This document shows, piece by piece, positions 5,990 to 11,821 of a DNA stretch of 11,821 nucleotides (positions within the stretch are counted from its first letter, which is position 1; each line of letters opens with the position of its first letter). The position numbers and the translations under genes were made by a program. Source of the stretch: Pseudomonadota bacterium (GTDB lineage: Bacteria; Pseudomonadota; Gammaproteobacteria; Burkholderiales; Burkholderiaceae_B); NCBI GenBank assembly GCA_023388835.1, contig JAEWFK010000159.1:1-11821 (forward strand), written 5' to 3'. A model generated the notes under the pieces. It had not been told where the DNA came from. It saw nothing but the letters and a program-made list of their open reading frames with translations, and ran no database searches.

Positions 5990-7488
5990 CGAATATGGAC
6001 GATGACCTGGGGCAGATCAGCCAGCCGCCCCTGATTGCCTTCGCGGGATACACCGACGCCGAGGCTGCGGCGCAGCGCCTGGTGGAAATCTATGAGCGCA
6101 ACACCGCCTTCATACGGGCGGGATTCAAGCGGTATGCCGAAGAAGGGATGGCACTGGGCCATCGTGTGCGCGCTTGCTACCCCGCAATACGCATTCGCGT
6201 GGACACCTATCAGGAAGTCGACAGCCGGCTGTCTTACGGACACGTGATCGAGCCCGGCACCTACATGACCACGGTGACCCAGCCCGGGTTGTTCTTCGAC
6301 TATCTCGTCGAGCAGATCGGGCTGCTGGTGCGCAATCATGGCGTGCCCGTGGAAATAGGGGAGTCCGATGTTCCCATACCGCTGCATTTTTCATTCACTG
6401 GCGGCGACTATGTGGAAGGGGTCTACAGCGAGCAACCGCGCGGCAATGCCTTGCGCGACCACTTCGACGTCCCCGACCTGGCGGTCACGGATGATGCCAT
6501 CGTGAACGGCACCTGGCGAGGTCGGCACGGTGAGCCGCTGCCCCTGGCTCCCTTTACCGCCCCGCGTGTGGACTATTCGCTGCACCGCCTGCAGCATTAC
6601 ACCGCCACGGCCCCCGAGCATTTTCAGAGCTTCGTCGTATTCACCAATTATCAGTTCTACGTCGACGAGTTCTGCCAATGGGCGCGCGAAGTCCTGCAGA
6701 CCGGAGAAGGCGGGTATACGGCGCTGGTCGAGCCGGGCAACGTCGTGACGCCGGCGGGTGACGACACCGAATCCATCGGGCTTCCTCCCGTGCGCACGCC
6801 GCAGATGCCTTCTTATCACCTGTTGCGCGACAGGCACACCGGAATCACGCTCATCAATATTGGCGTCGGCCCATCCAATGCGAAGACCATCACCGACCAC
6901 GTAGCGGTGCTGCGCCCGTCAGCCTGGATCATGCTGGGCCATTGCGCCGGCCTGCGCACCACTCAGCGGCTGGGCGACTACGTTCTGGCGCATGGCTATG
7001 TTCGAGAAGACCACGTGCTGGACGCCGATCTGCCGCTATGGGTACCGGTGCCGCCGCTGGCGGAAATCCAGGTCGCCCTGGAGCAGGCGGTGACAGATGT
7101 TGCGGGCCTGTCAGACTGGGAGATCAAGCGCATCATGCGCACGGGCACGGTCGCGAGCATCGACAACCGTAACTGGGAACTGCGCGATCATCGCGAGCCG
7201 GTGCAACGGCTGTCGCAGTCGCGCGCCATTGCCCTGGACATGGAATCCGCCACCATCGCGGCCAACGGCTTTCGGTTCCGTGTCCCTTATGGGACCTTGT
7301 TGTGTGTCTCGGACAAACCTCTGCATGGCGAACTGAAACTGCCCGGCATGGCCAGTGATTTCTATCACACCCAGGTCACCCGGCATCTGCGCATCGGGAT
7401 CCGGGCGCTGGAAAAACTCCGCGACATGCCGCCCGAACGCCTGCATTCCCGTAAGCTGCGCAGTTTCATTGAAACGGCCTTCAAATAA
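5986..7488 (+). CDS. amn: AMP nucleosidase
   Basis: This cytoplasmic enzyme hydrolyses AMP to adenine and ribose 5-phosphate, controlling adenylate pools and feeding purine salvage. The 500-residue protein (E. coli Amn is 484) has the Amn-specific N-terminal domain (about 20-190: YPAIRIRVDTY, SYGHVIEPGTYMTTVTQP, HRLQHYTATAPEHFQSFVVFTNYQFYVDEF) followed by a nucleoside phosphorylase-like catalytic domain. Catalytic-domain motifs are ITLINIGVGPSNAKTI (287-302), WIMLGHCAGLR (314-324), GDYVLAHGYVREDHVLD (330-346), NRNWELR (394-400), ALDMESATIAANG (416-428) and VPYGTLLCVSDKPLHGE (433-449). The last holds the likely catalytic Asp443, and LHSRKLRSF closes the protein. It is the first full gene of a two-gene operon with the deoxyribosyltransferase-like gene 9 nt downstream. 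Its start has an unusual, structured ribosome site and possible coupling to a leader ORF. Confidence 0.97.
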   Translation: MTNMDDDLGQISQPPLIAFAGYTDAEAAAQRLVEIYERNTAFIRAGFKRYAEEGMALGHRVRACYPAIRIRVDTYQEVDSRLSYGHVIEPGTYMTTVTQPGLFFDYLVEQIGLLVRNHGVPVEIGESDVPIPLHFSFTGGDYVEGVYSEQPRGNALRDHFDVPDLAVTDDAIVNGTWRGRHGEPLPLAPFTAPRVDYSLHRLQHYTATAPEHFQSFVVFTNYQFYVDEFCQWAREVLQTGEGGYTALVEPGNVVTPAGDDTESIGLPPVRTPQMPSYHLLRDRHTGITLINIGVGPSNAKTITDHVAVLRPSAWIMLGHCAGLRTTQRLGDYVLAHGYVREDHVLDADLPLWVPVPPLAEIQVALEQAVTDVAGLSDWEIKRIMRTGTVASIDNRNWELRDHREPVQRLSQSRAIALDMESATIAANGFRFRVPYGTLLCVSDKPLHGELKLPGMASDFYHTQVTRHLRIGIRALEKLRDMPPERLHSRKLRSFIETAFK

Positions 7489-7497
7489 GGCGAAAGC

Positions 7498-8004
7498 ATG
7501 AAATCCATTTATCTCGCAGGCTTCGACGTCTTCCGGCCGGACGCGGTCGCGCACGGCGAACAGCTCAAGATGCTCTGCAGCAAGTATGGCTACGAAGGCC
7601 GGTATCCCCTCGATAAGCAGGCGCCGCGCAATCTCCCTCCGCAGGAGCAGGCGCGCTGGATCTGCCGCAATAACCTGGCGGTTCTGCGCGAATGCGACCT
7701 GGTGGTGGCGAACCTGAATCCCTTCCGTGGCGAGGAGCCGGACTCCGGCACGGTCTTTGAAGTGGGGTATGCCGTGGCGCTGGGCAAGCCCGTATGGGCT
7801 TACACCAACCGTTCCGATTCACTGGTTGAACAATTCGCCGTGCAGCGCCTGCCCAATGGACGTGGCCACGTGGATGCCGTTGGCTATACCGTGGAGGATT
7901 TCGGCCTGAACCTGAATCTCATGCTGGCGTGCTCGATCAATGTGATCACCGGCACGATCGAGGACTGCCTGCACGAGATCGATGTGTCAGAATTTCCCGG
8001 GTAG
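7498..8004 (+). CDS. Nucleoside 2-deoxyribosyltransferase family protein
   Basis: This 168-residue protein belongs to the nucleoside 2-deoxyribosyltransferase fold family, which cleaves the N-glycosidic bond through a covalent sugar-Glu intermediate. Evidence is the N-terminal IYLAGFDVFRPDA (4-16), RNNLAVLRECDLVVANLNPFRGEEPDSGTVFEVGYAVALGKPV (57-99), with Glu88 as likely nucleophile, and VEDFGLNLNLML (132-143). The layout, particularly D-S-G-T-x-F-E-x-G and the G-L-x-x-N-L-M-L tail, resembles the trypanosomatid-type branch more than the Lactobacillus enzymes. Related proteins are hydrolases acting on nucleoside monophosphates (DNPH1/RCL), so base exchange versus plain hydrolysis is open. The start is ATG 7498, 9 nt after the amn stop, with AAGG overlapping that stop. 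The last 18 bases overlap the convergent TRAP large-permease gene. Confidence 0.88.
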   Translation: MKSIYLAGFDVFRPDAVAHGEQLKMLCSKYGYEGRYPLDKQAPRNLPPQEQARWICRNNLAVLRECDLVVANLNPFRGEEPDSGTVFEVGYAVALGKPVWAYTNRSDSLVEQFAVQRLPNGRGHVDAVGYTVEDFGLNLNLMLACSINVITGTIEDCLHEIDVSEFPG

Positions 8005-9327
8005 CCAAAGGGCGATGGCCGGGAACAGGAAGACCAGCAACACGCCCAGGAGCTGTATCAGGACGATCGGGGTGACACCGCGATAAATATCCGCCGTGGT
8101 GACGCCCGGAGGGACTATGCCTTTCAGGTAAAACAGCGCATAGCCGAAAGGGGGGGTCAGGAAGGATGTCTGCAGATTGACCGCCACCAGGACCGCAAAC
8201 CAGATCAATACATGACCGGAACTCGGGAACGCGTCGCCGAAATCCAGGCCGGCGACGATGGGCGCGAATAGCGGCAGAACCAGGAAGGAAATCTCGATCC
8301 ATTCCAGGAAAAAGCCCAGAAGAAAGATCAGGAGCATGATGGCGAGAATGACGATGTAAGGGCTGGTGCCGACCAGCCCCACTGCATCTTCGATCATGCT
8401 TTGCCCACCGATACGCTTGAAAATGAGCGAAAAAGCGGTGGCGCAGAGAGCCAGGATCAAAATCATTGCCGTCATCAGCGTGGTCGTTCTGGCGCTTTCC
8501 CCCAGCAATCGCCATGTCAACTTTCGCTTGGCCAGTGCAAGCAGCGTGGCCCCCAATGCGCCGATGGCGGCACCTTCAGTGGGCGTAGCCAGGCCGATCA
8601 CGATCGACACCAGGACGCTCGCCATCAATAGCGCCGGCACGACCAGATTCTGCAGCACGCGCCATAGCGCCTGTGCTCGGCTTCCTTCAATACGGCGCGG
8701 GCTGGCCGGCGCTTTAGAGGGGCGAAAGATCGCTGTCAGCACGATATACAGTGCATACAGGACGCCGAGCAGCAAGCCGGGCAACAGTGTTGCGGCAAAC
8801 AGGCTGCCGATGGGCACTTGCATGATGTCGCCGAAGACCACCAGCATGATGCTGGGTGGAATCAGGATGCCCAGTGTGCCGGAGCCCAGGACCGTGCCGA
8901 TGGCAAGCGATTTGTCATAACCCTGATTCAGCATGAGAGGCAGCGCGAGCGTTCCCATCAGCACGATGGAGGCGCCCACGATGCCGGTGCTGGCGGCCAT
9001 GACAATGCCGATCAGCACGACCGCCAATCCCAGACCGCCGGGCCGCCCGCCAAAGAGCACTTCCATTTCGAGCAGGAGGTTGTCCGCGATCTTGGACTTC
9101 TCCAGCATGATGCCCATGAAGATGAACAAAGGAATTGCCGCCAGAATCCAGTTCTCGAGCACAGACCCGAAAACGCGACTGACAACCAGCGAGAAGGCGA
9201 GCAGGGGAATGTCGCCCAGCCACATGAAAATGACCGACAGGCCGGCCAACAGGAAGGCGACCGGGTATCCCGAAAAAATCCCGAGCATCAGGCTCAGCAG
9301 CATCAGCGACGGCAGCAGATACGTCAT
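7987..9327 (-). CDS. TRAP transporter large permease, DctM family (FcbT3-like)
   Basis: This 446-residue inner-membrane protein is the large, ion-coupled subunit of a tripartite ATP-independent periplasmic transporter. It is almost wholly hydrophobic, with about 12-13 membrane segments. Family motifs are SGYPVAFLLAG (19-29), AIPLFIFMGIMLEKS (64-78), GIVGASIVLMGTLALP (115-130), GSGTLGILIPPSIMLVVFGD (148-167), GLATPTEGAAIGALGA (245-260), GFFLEWIEISFLVLPLFAPIV (338-358) and LQTSFLTPPFGYALFYLKG (385-403). The EWIEI and LQTSFLTPP wording fits the branch once named mannitol/chloroaromatic TRAP permeases (COG4664), not the C4-dicarboxylate DctM. Its ATG overlaps the small-subunit TGA as ATGA, so translation is probably coupled. 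It is the last gene of the operon and its end overlaps the deoxyribosyltransferase gene by 18 bp. Confidence 0.95.
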   Translation of the reverse strand: MTYLLPSLMLLSLMLGIFSGYPVAFLLAGLSVIFMWLGDIPLLAFSLVVSRVFGSVLENWILAAIPLFIFMGIMLEKSKIADNLLLEMEVLFGGRPGGLGLAVVLIGIVMAASTGIVGASIVLMGTLALPLMLNQGYDKSLAIGTVLGSGTLGILIPPSIMLVVFGDIMQVPIGSLFAATLLPGLLLGVLYALYIVLTAIFRPSKAPASPRRIEGSRAQALWRVLQNLVVPALLMASVLVSIVIGLATPTEGAAIGALGATLLALAKRKLTWRLLGESARTTTLMTAMILILALCATAFSLIFKRIGGQSMIEDAVGLVGTSPYIVILAIMLLIFLLGFFLEWIEISFLVLPLFAPIVAGLDFGDAFPSSGHVLIWFAVLVAVNLQTSFLTPPFGYALFYLKGIVPPGVTTADIYRGVTPIVLIQLLGVLLVFLFPAIALWLPGKF

Positions 9328-9926
9328 GCAGATTCCTTGGAGGGAATGATCGCGTCGTCAGGACACAGCAATAAGCCTAGATTGCGCAGGCTGCGACCCA
9401 AGCCTGCGAGCAGCAGCAGACCGCAGCCAATGGGCAGCACCGCCTTGACCAGGTAGCGATCGATCAGACCGCCGCTGTTGGACTGCTCACCGAAGTTGAA
9501 CGCGTTCTGCGCGGCTTTGAAGGAGAACCACATCAACAAAGCGAAGAATGGCAACAGAAGGAACAGATCGCCGATCAGGTCGATCAGGCGTTGCGTACGC
9601 GCCGAGAAGCGGGCCGAGAAGAGGTCGACGCGTATGTGGCTGTCTTCGCGCAGAGCGTAGGCGCCGGCCAGCATGACCAATAGCGACAGAATATGCCACT
9701 GCAGTTCGGCCAGACCCGTCATGCTCAGGCGCTCGCCGAGCAATGGGATGCGTGTATCCCATGTCATCAACACGTTGATTTCCTGCTGAGCGCCAAGCAC
9801 GCCGACCACGGCGATGATTCCGAGGACAGGGACCAGCCAGGCGCTGTAATACCCCGGCAATGCGCTGATATTCATAAGCGCGTCGCCAAGCCTGATCAAC
9901 GCCCGGCCTACGGCTTGTTTAGCCAC
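9324..9926 (-). CDS. TRAP transporter small permease, DctQ family (FcbT2-like)
   Basis: The 200-residue small membrane subunit of the TRAP system has four predicted membrane segments (about 30-48, 76-93, 118-137, 160-176). It carries the marks of its branch: GLAELQWHILSLLVMLAGAYAL (71-92), HIRVDLFSARFSAR (97-110), and FGEQSNSGGLIDRYLVKAVLPIG (145-167). The start is GTG 9926, which shares 8 bases with the end of the substrate-binding protein gene (GTGGCTAA holds both the start and the upstream TAA). The stop overlaps the next ATG. These overlaps argue for one tightly coupled transcript. A later start would cut into the cytoplasmic N-terminus only, so the exact start is less sure than the identity. 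Confidence 0.93.
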   Translation of the reverse strand: MAKQAVGRALIRLGDALMNISALPGYYSAWLVPVLGIIAVVGVLGAQQEINVLMTWDTRIPLLGERLSMTGLAELQWHILSLLVMLAGAYALREDSHIRVDLFSARFSARTQRLIDLIGDLFLLLPFFALLMWFSFKAAQNAFNFGEQSNSGGLIDRYLVKAVLPIGCGLLLLAGLGRSLRNLGLLLCPDDAIIPSKESA

Positions 9927-10968
9927 CGGATTTCTCGAAGGTCATGCGCTGCAGGTCACGCCACTGCGCGTTGTTCTCCATGTGCTTGGACAGCGATTCG
10001 TAGGCTTCATTGAAGATCGGATCTTTGCCGCGTTCTTCCGCTACGACTTCGTCAGTCGCCTTGCTCAATGCGGCAAGGACCTCGTCGGGCAAGCGCATGA
10101 GCTTGGTGCCGCCTTCTTCAAGGCGTTTCAGGGCGGCAATCTGGTCTTGCGTGCCATTGGTCATGGACCACTGGAAGGACGCGCGGCAGGCCGTCATAAC
10201 CTGGTTCTGCTGCAGTTTGGATAGCCCGTCCCATACCTTTTTGTTCAGCATGACCGACAGGATGCTGGAAGGCTGGTGCCACCCTGGAAAGTAATAGTAG
10301 CCGGCGGCTTTCTGCAGCTGGATGGTTTCATCAATGGCGGGAAGCGAGAACTCCGCTGCGTCGATCCGGCCGCGCTCCAAGGCCACAAATACTTCGCCGC
10401 CTGGCACGATTTGCGGTACAGCGCCAATCTTGTCCAACGCCCGGCCGGCCAGGCCTCCGATGCGAAAGCGCAAGCCCTTGAGGTCGTCAGGCGTCTTGAT
10501 TTCCTTTCGGAACCAACCTGCCGGCTCGGGAGGGACCATGGCGCAAGGCAGAAACTGAACCTGGTGGGCATCGTAGGCTTTCTGCACGATCTCCATTCCG
10601 CCGCCTTCCCAGATCCACTCCGCCAGTACGTCGGGAGTCGGACCAAACGGAAGCGCGCCGATCAGGTTCGAAACGGGAATCGTTCCGCCCCAGTAACCCA
10701 CCCAGTCGTATCCCCCGCTGACTGCGCCCGTACTCACCGCGTTGAACACCTCGAGCGCCGGCAGCAACTCGCCCGCCCCGTGGATGTTGATCTTGATGTC
10801 GCCATCGGAGATCTCGTTCGCGTACTTCGCGAACTGCTTCAGGCCATCGCCCAGAAACAGCATGTCCTTGGGGAAGGTGCTCGCGACGTCGATATCGACC
10901 GCCTGCGCAGGGACGCTCACAGCAGCTAGCGTGGCGGACAGCGCCGCCAAGGCGAAGAATTTCTTCAT
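9919..10968 (-). CDS. TRAP transporter periplasmic substrate-binding protein, DctP family (TakP/FcbT1-like)
   Basis: This 349-residue secreted protein captures the ligand for the TRAP permease. Residues 1-23 form a signal peptide (KK, hydrophobic core, cleavage after AQA). The mature part has GAGELLPALEVFNAVSTGAV (64-83), YDWVGYWGG (87-95), LKGLRFRIGGLAGRALDKIGAVPQIVPGGEVFVALERGRIDAAEF (163-207) and YYYFPGWHQPSS (224-235). Arg167/Arg169 lie where the family has the Arg that binds the ligand carboxylate. The PGGEVF and FPGW elements are typical of TakP/FcbT1-like proteins (keto acids, aromatic acids). The usual EW-x-GPYND after RIDA reads EFSLPAIDE, so the pocket may be altered. GGAG lies about 7 nt before ATG 10968. 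It is the first gene of the operon, ahead of both permeases. Confidence 0.94.
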   Translation of the reverse strand: MKKFFALAALSATLAAVSVPAQAVDIDVASTFPKDMLFLGDGLKQFAKYANEISDGDIKINIHGAGELLPALEVFNAVSTGAVSGGYDWVGYWGGTIPVSNLIGALPFGPTPDVLAEWIWEGGGMEIVQKAYDAHQVQFLPCAMVPPEPAGWFRKEIKTPDDLKGLRFRIGGLAGRALDKIGAVPQIVPGGEVFVALERGRIDAAEFSLPAIDETIQLQKAAGYYYFPGWHQPSSILSVMLNKKVWDGLSKLQQNQVMTACRASFQWSMTNGTQDQIAALKRLEEGGTKLMRLPDEVLAALSKATDEVVAEERGKDPIFNEAYESLSKHMENNAQWRDLQRMTFEKSGG

Positions 10969-11366
10969 GTCTCACTCCGGTTGTCATGCTGGCTCTGCGG
11001 CCATTTCATGTATGGGCAAAGATTCCCCGGTACAGGGAAGCGACAAAATCCACGGGACGCAATAGTGCCCTTAGTGTTTGGCTGGGCCCTGCGGGTGGCA
11101 CTGCGATCCGAGGCGGGTGTCCTCTAACCGCATGATTTCATGGTAGGTGTAATGCCGGCGGAATGGCAATAGTGGGAAGCGCGAGAATGCGGGGCTTAAA
11201 AATATATTGGCAGGATATGACTCTTTTTTGGCTGAAGTTGGGGGCTGACGGGCTTGCGCGTCGGCTCGTTCGATACGCGAATCGGCGTTAGTATTCTCAT
11301 GGAGTCCGGCCCCTAGCGTGAATTTTTCGGCCGCAAGGAACGCATGTCAGGCAATACGGAGGAGTG
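10969..11366. other. 398-bp gene-free divergent regulatory region
   Basis: This region holds the start signals of the minus-strand TRAP operon and the plus-strand glutathione transferase. I found no coding region, tRNA, terminator or convincing promoter. It contains an AT-rich patch (11196-11228: TTAAAAATATATT, then TTTTTT), a 6-bp inverted repeat AGTGCC/GGCACT (11064-11069 and 11097-11102) and a TATTCT (11292-11297) that could serve as a -10 for the right-hand gene. Its length suggests a regulator binds here, but no known site is recognised. Confidence 0.5.
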
Positions 11367-11821
11367 ATGAAGCAGAGCGCCACGGTTTCGCAGCGACCGA
11401 AAATCGAGCTCTATCACAGCGTCAGCGCGCGCTCATTTCGTCCTCTGTGGGCGATGGAGGAGCTGGGTCTGGAATATGTGCTGCATATGCTTCCGTTTCC
11501 TCCTCGTGTCGCGCAGCGGGAATATCTCGAGGTAAACCCTCTGGGCACGGTGCCCGCGCTGCGAATCGGGACATCGCTCATGACCGAGTCTGTGGCAATG
11601 TGCCACTATCTGGCCACCGTACCGGGGGCGCACGCCCGCCTGGCGGTGGGTCCTGATGAAGCCGAGTACGCCGACTATCTGAATCTGTTGCTGTTAGGCG
11701 AAGCCACCCTGACATTTCCTCAGACGCTCGTGCTTCGGTACCGTCATTTCGAACCGCCCGAGCGGCAGCAGCCGCAAGTTGCCGATGATTACGGCCGCTG
11801 GTTCCTCGCGCGTCTGAAAAC
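11367..11821 (+). CDS. Glutathione S-transferase family protein, 3' end cut by the window
   Basis: Reading from ATG 11367, 151 codons remain open to the window edge. The N-terminal thioredoxin-like domain is clear: IELYHSVSARSFRPLWAMEELGLEY (13-37) is the first strand and helix, with Ser/Arg residues where bacterial GSTs place the glutathione thiol. YLEVNPLGTVPAL (53-65) has the cis-Pro63, and MTESVAMCHYLA (72-83) has the Glu74-Ser75 pair that binds the gamma-glutamyl group. The helical C-terminal domain begins near residue 97 and is incomplete. GGAGGAG sits just 2-8 nt before the ATG. The last visible residues are WFLARLK. The family conjugates or isomerises electrophiles with glutathione; no specific substrate can be named. 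It is transcribed away from the TRAP operon. Confidence 0.92.
   Translation, partial: MKQSATVSQRPKIELYHSVSARSFRPLWAMEELGLEYVLHMLPFPPRVAQREYLEVNPLGTVPALRIGTSLMTESVAMCHYLATVPGAHARLAVGPDEAEYADYLNLLLLGEATLTFPQTLVLRYRHFEPPERQQPQVADDYGRWFLARLK

Noticed and set aside
5872..6387. 171-codon minus-strand frame over the start of amn
   Set aside because: Antisense to conserved AMP nucleosidase N-terminal sequence, with no family pattern. A shadow frame.
7987..10968. TRAP system as a dedicated nucleoside importer for the amn operon
   Set aside because: The two operons are convergent and not co-transcribed, and the binding protein belongs to an organic-acid branch. Adjacency alone does not support this.
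11059..11174. Nine-base direct repeat GCAATAGTG (11059-11067 and 11166-11174)
   Set aside because: One shared 9-mer within about 400 bases is expected often enough by chance, and the flanks do not match. Not evidence for a paired operator.
11318..11656. 112-codon plus-strand frame overlapping the glutathione transferase
   Set aside because: It is in a different frame from the clear GST domain and has no ribosome site or domain pattern.

Overview
This window reads as a chromosomal housekeeping/metabolic segment from a high-GC betaproteobacterium. The aminotransferase, malate synthase G, pterin dehydratase, AMP nucleosidase and three-gene TRAP transporter all look like Burkholderiales proteins, and the mix is most like Alcaligenaceae (Bordetella/Achromobacter relatives). 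That placement is inferred from remembered protein similarity, not from a search. I see no rRNA, tRNA, insertion sequence, prophage, CRISPR array or sign of recent transfer.

Layout. The left edge (1-716, minus) is a MOSC-domain molybdenum-cofactor protein cut by the window. It is divergent from an acetylornithine-type class III aminotransferase (846-2036, plus). A strong bidirectional terminator (2061-2106) separates this from the convergent malate synthase G gene (2195-4363, minus), which has a recognisable sigma70-type promoter. A 4a-carbinolamine dehydratase gene (4629-4919, plus) is divergent from malate synthase, and its 3' end overlaps an AEC-family permease (4900-5847, minus). Next comes a two-gene nucleotide/nucleoside N-glycosidic bond operon: AMP nucleosidase (5986-7488) and a nucleoside 2-deoxyribosyltransferase-family protein (7498-8004). 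Its 3' end overlaps the end of a minus-strand TRAP transporter operon (substrate-binding protein 10968-9919, small permease 9926-9324, large permease 9327-7987). A 398-bp gene-free region then separates the TRAP operon from a divergent, right-truncated glutathione S-transferase gene (11367 onward).

How the genes work together. Malate synthase G condenses glyoxylate with acetyl-CoA. The TRAP system imports an organic anion, and the AEC permease probably moves another small metabolite. AMP nucleosidase and the deoxyribosyltransferase-like enzyme form a compact purine or nucleotide salvage unit. The aminotransferase points to arginine/ornithine metabolism, although no other arg gene is present.

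Most notable observation. The AMP nucleosidase gene lacks a normally placed ribosome binding site. A strong purine-rich Shine-Dalgarno sequence lies 25 nt upstream, with a perfect 7-bp GC hairpin between it and the start. Placed over this is a 22-codon leader ORF whose stop overlaps the amn start as ATGA. Two pairs of convergent genes also overlap tail to tail (20 and 18 bp) with no terminator between them.
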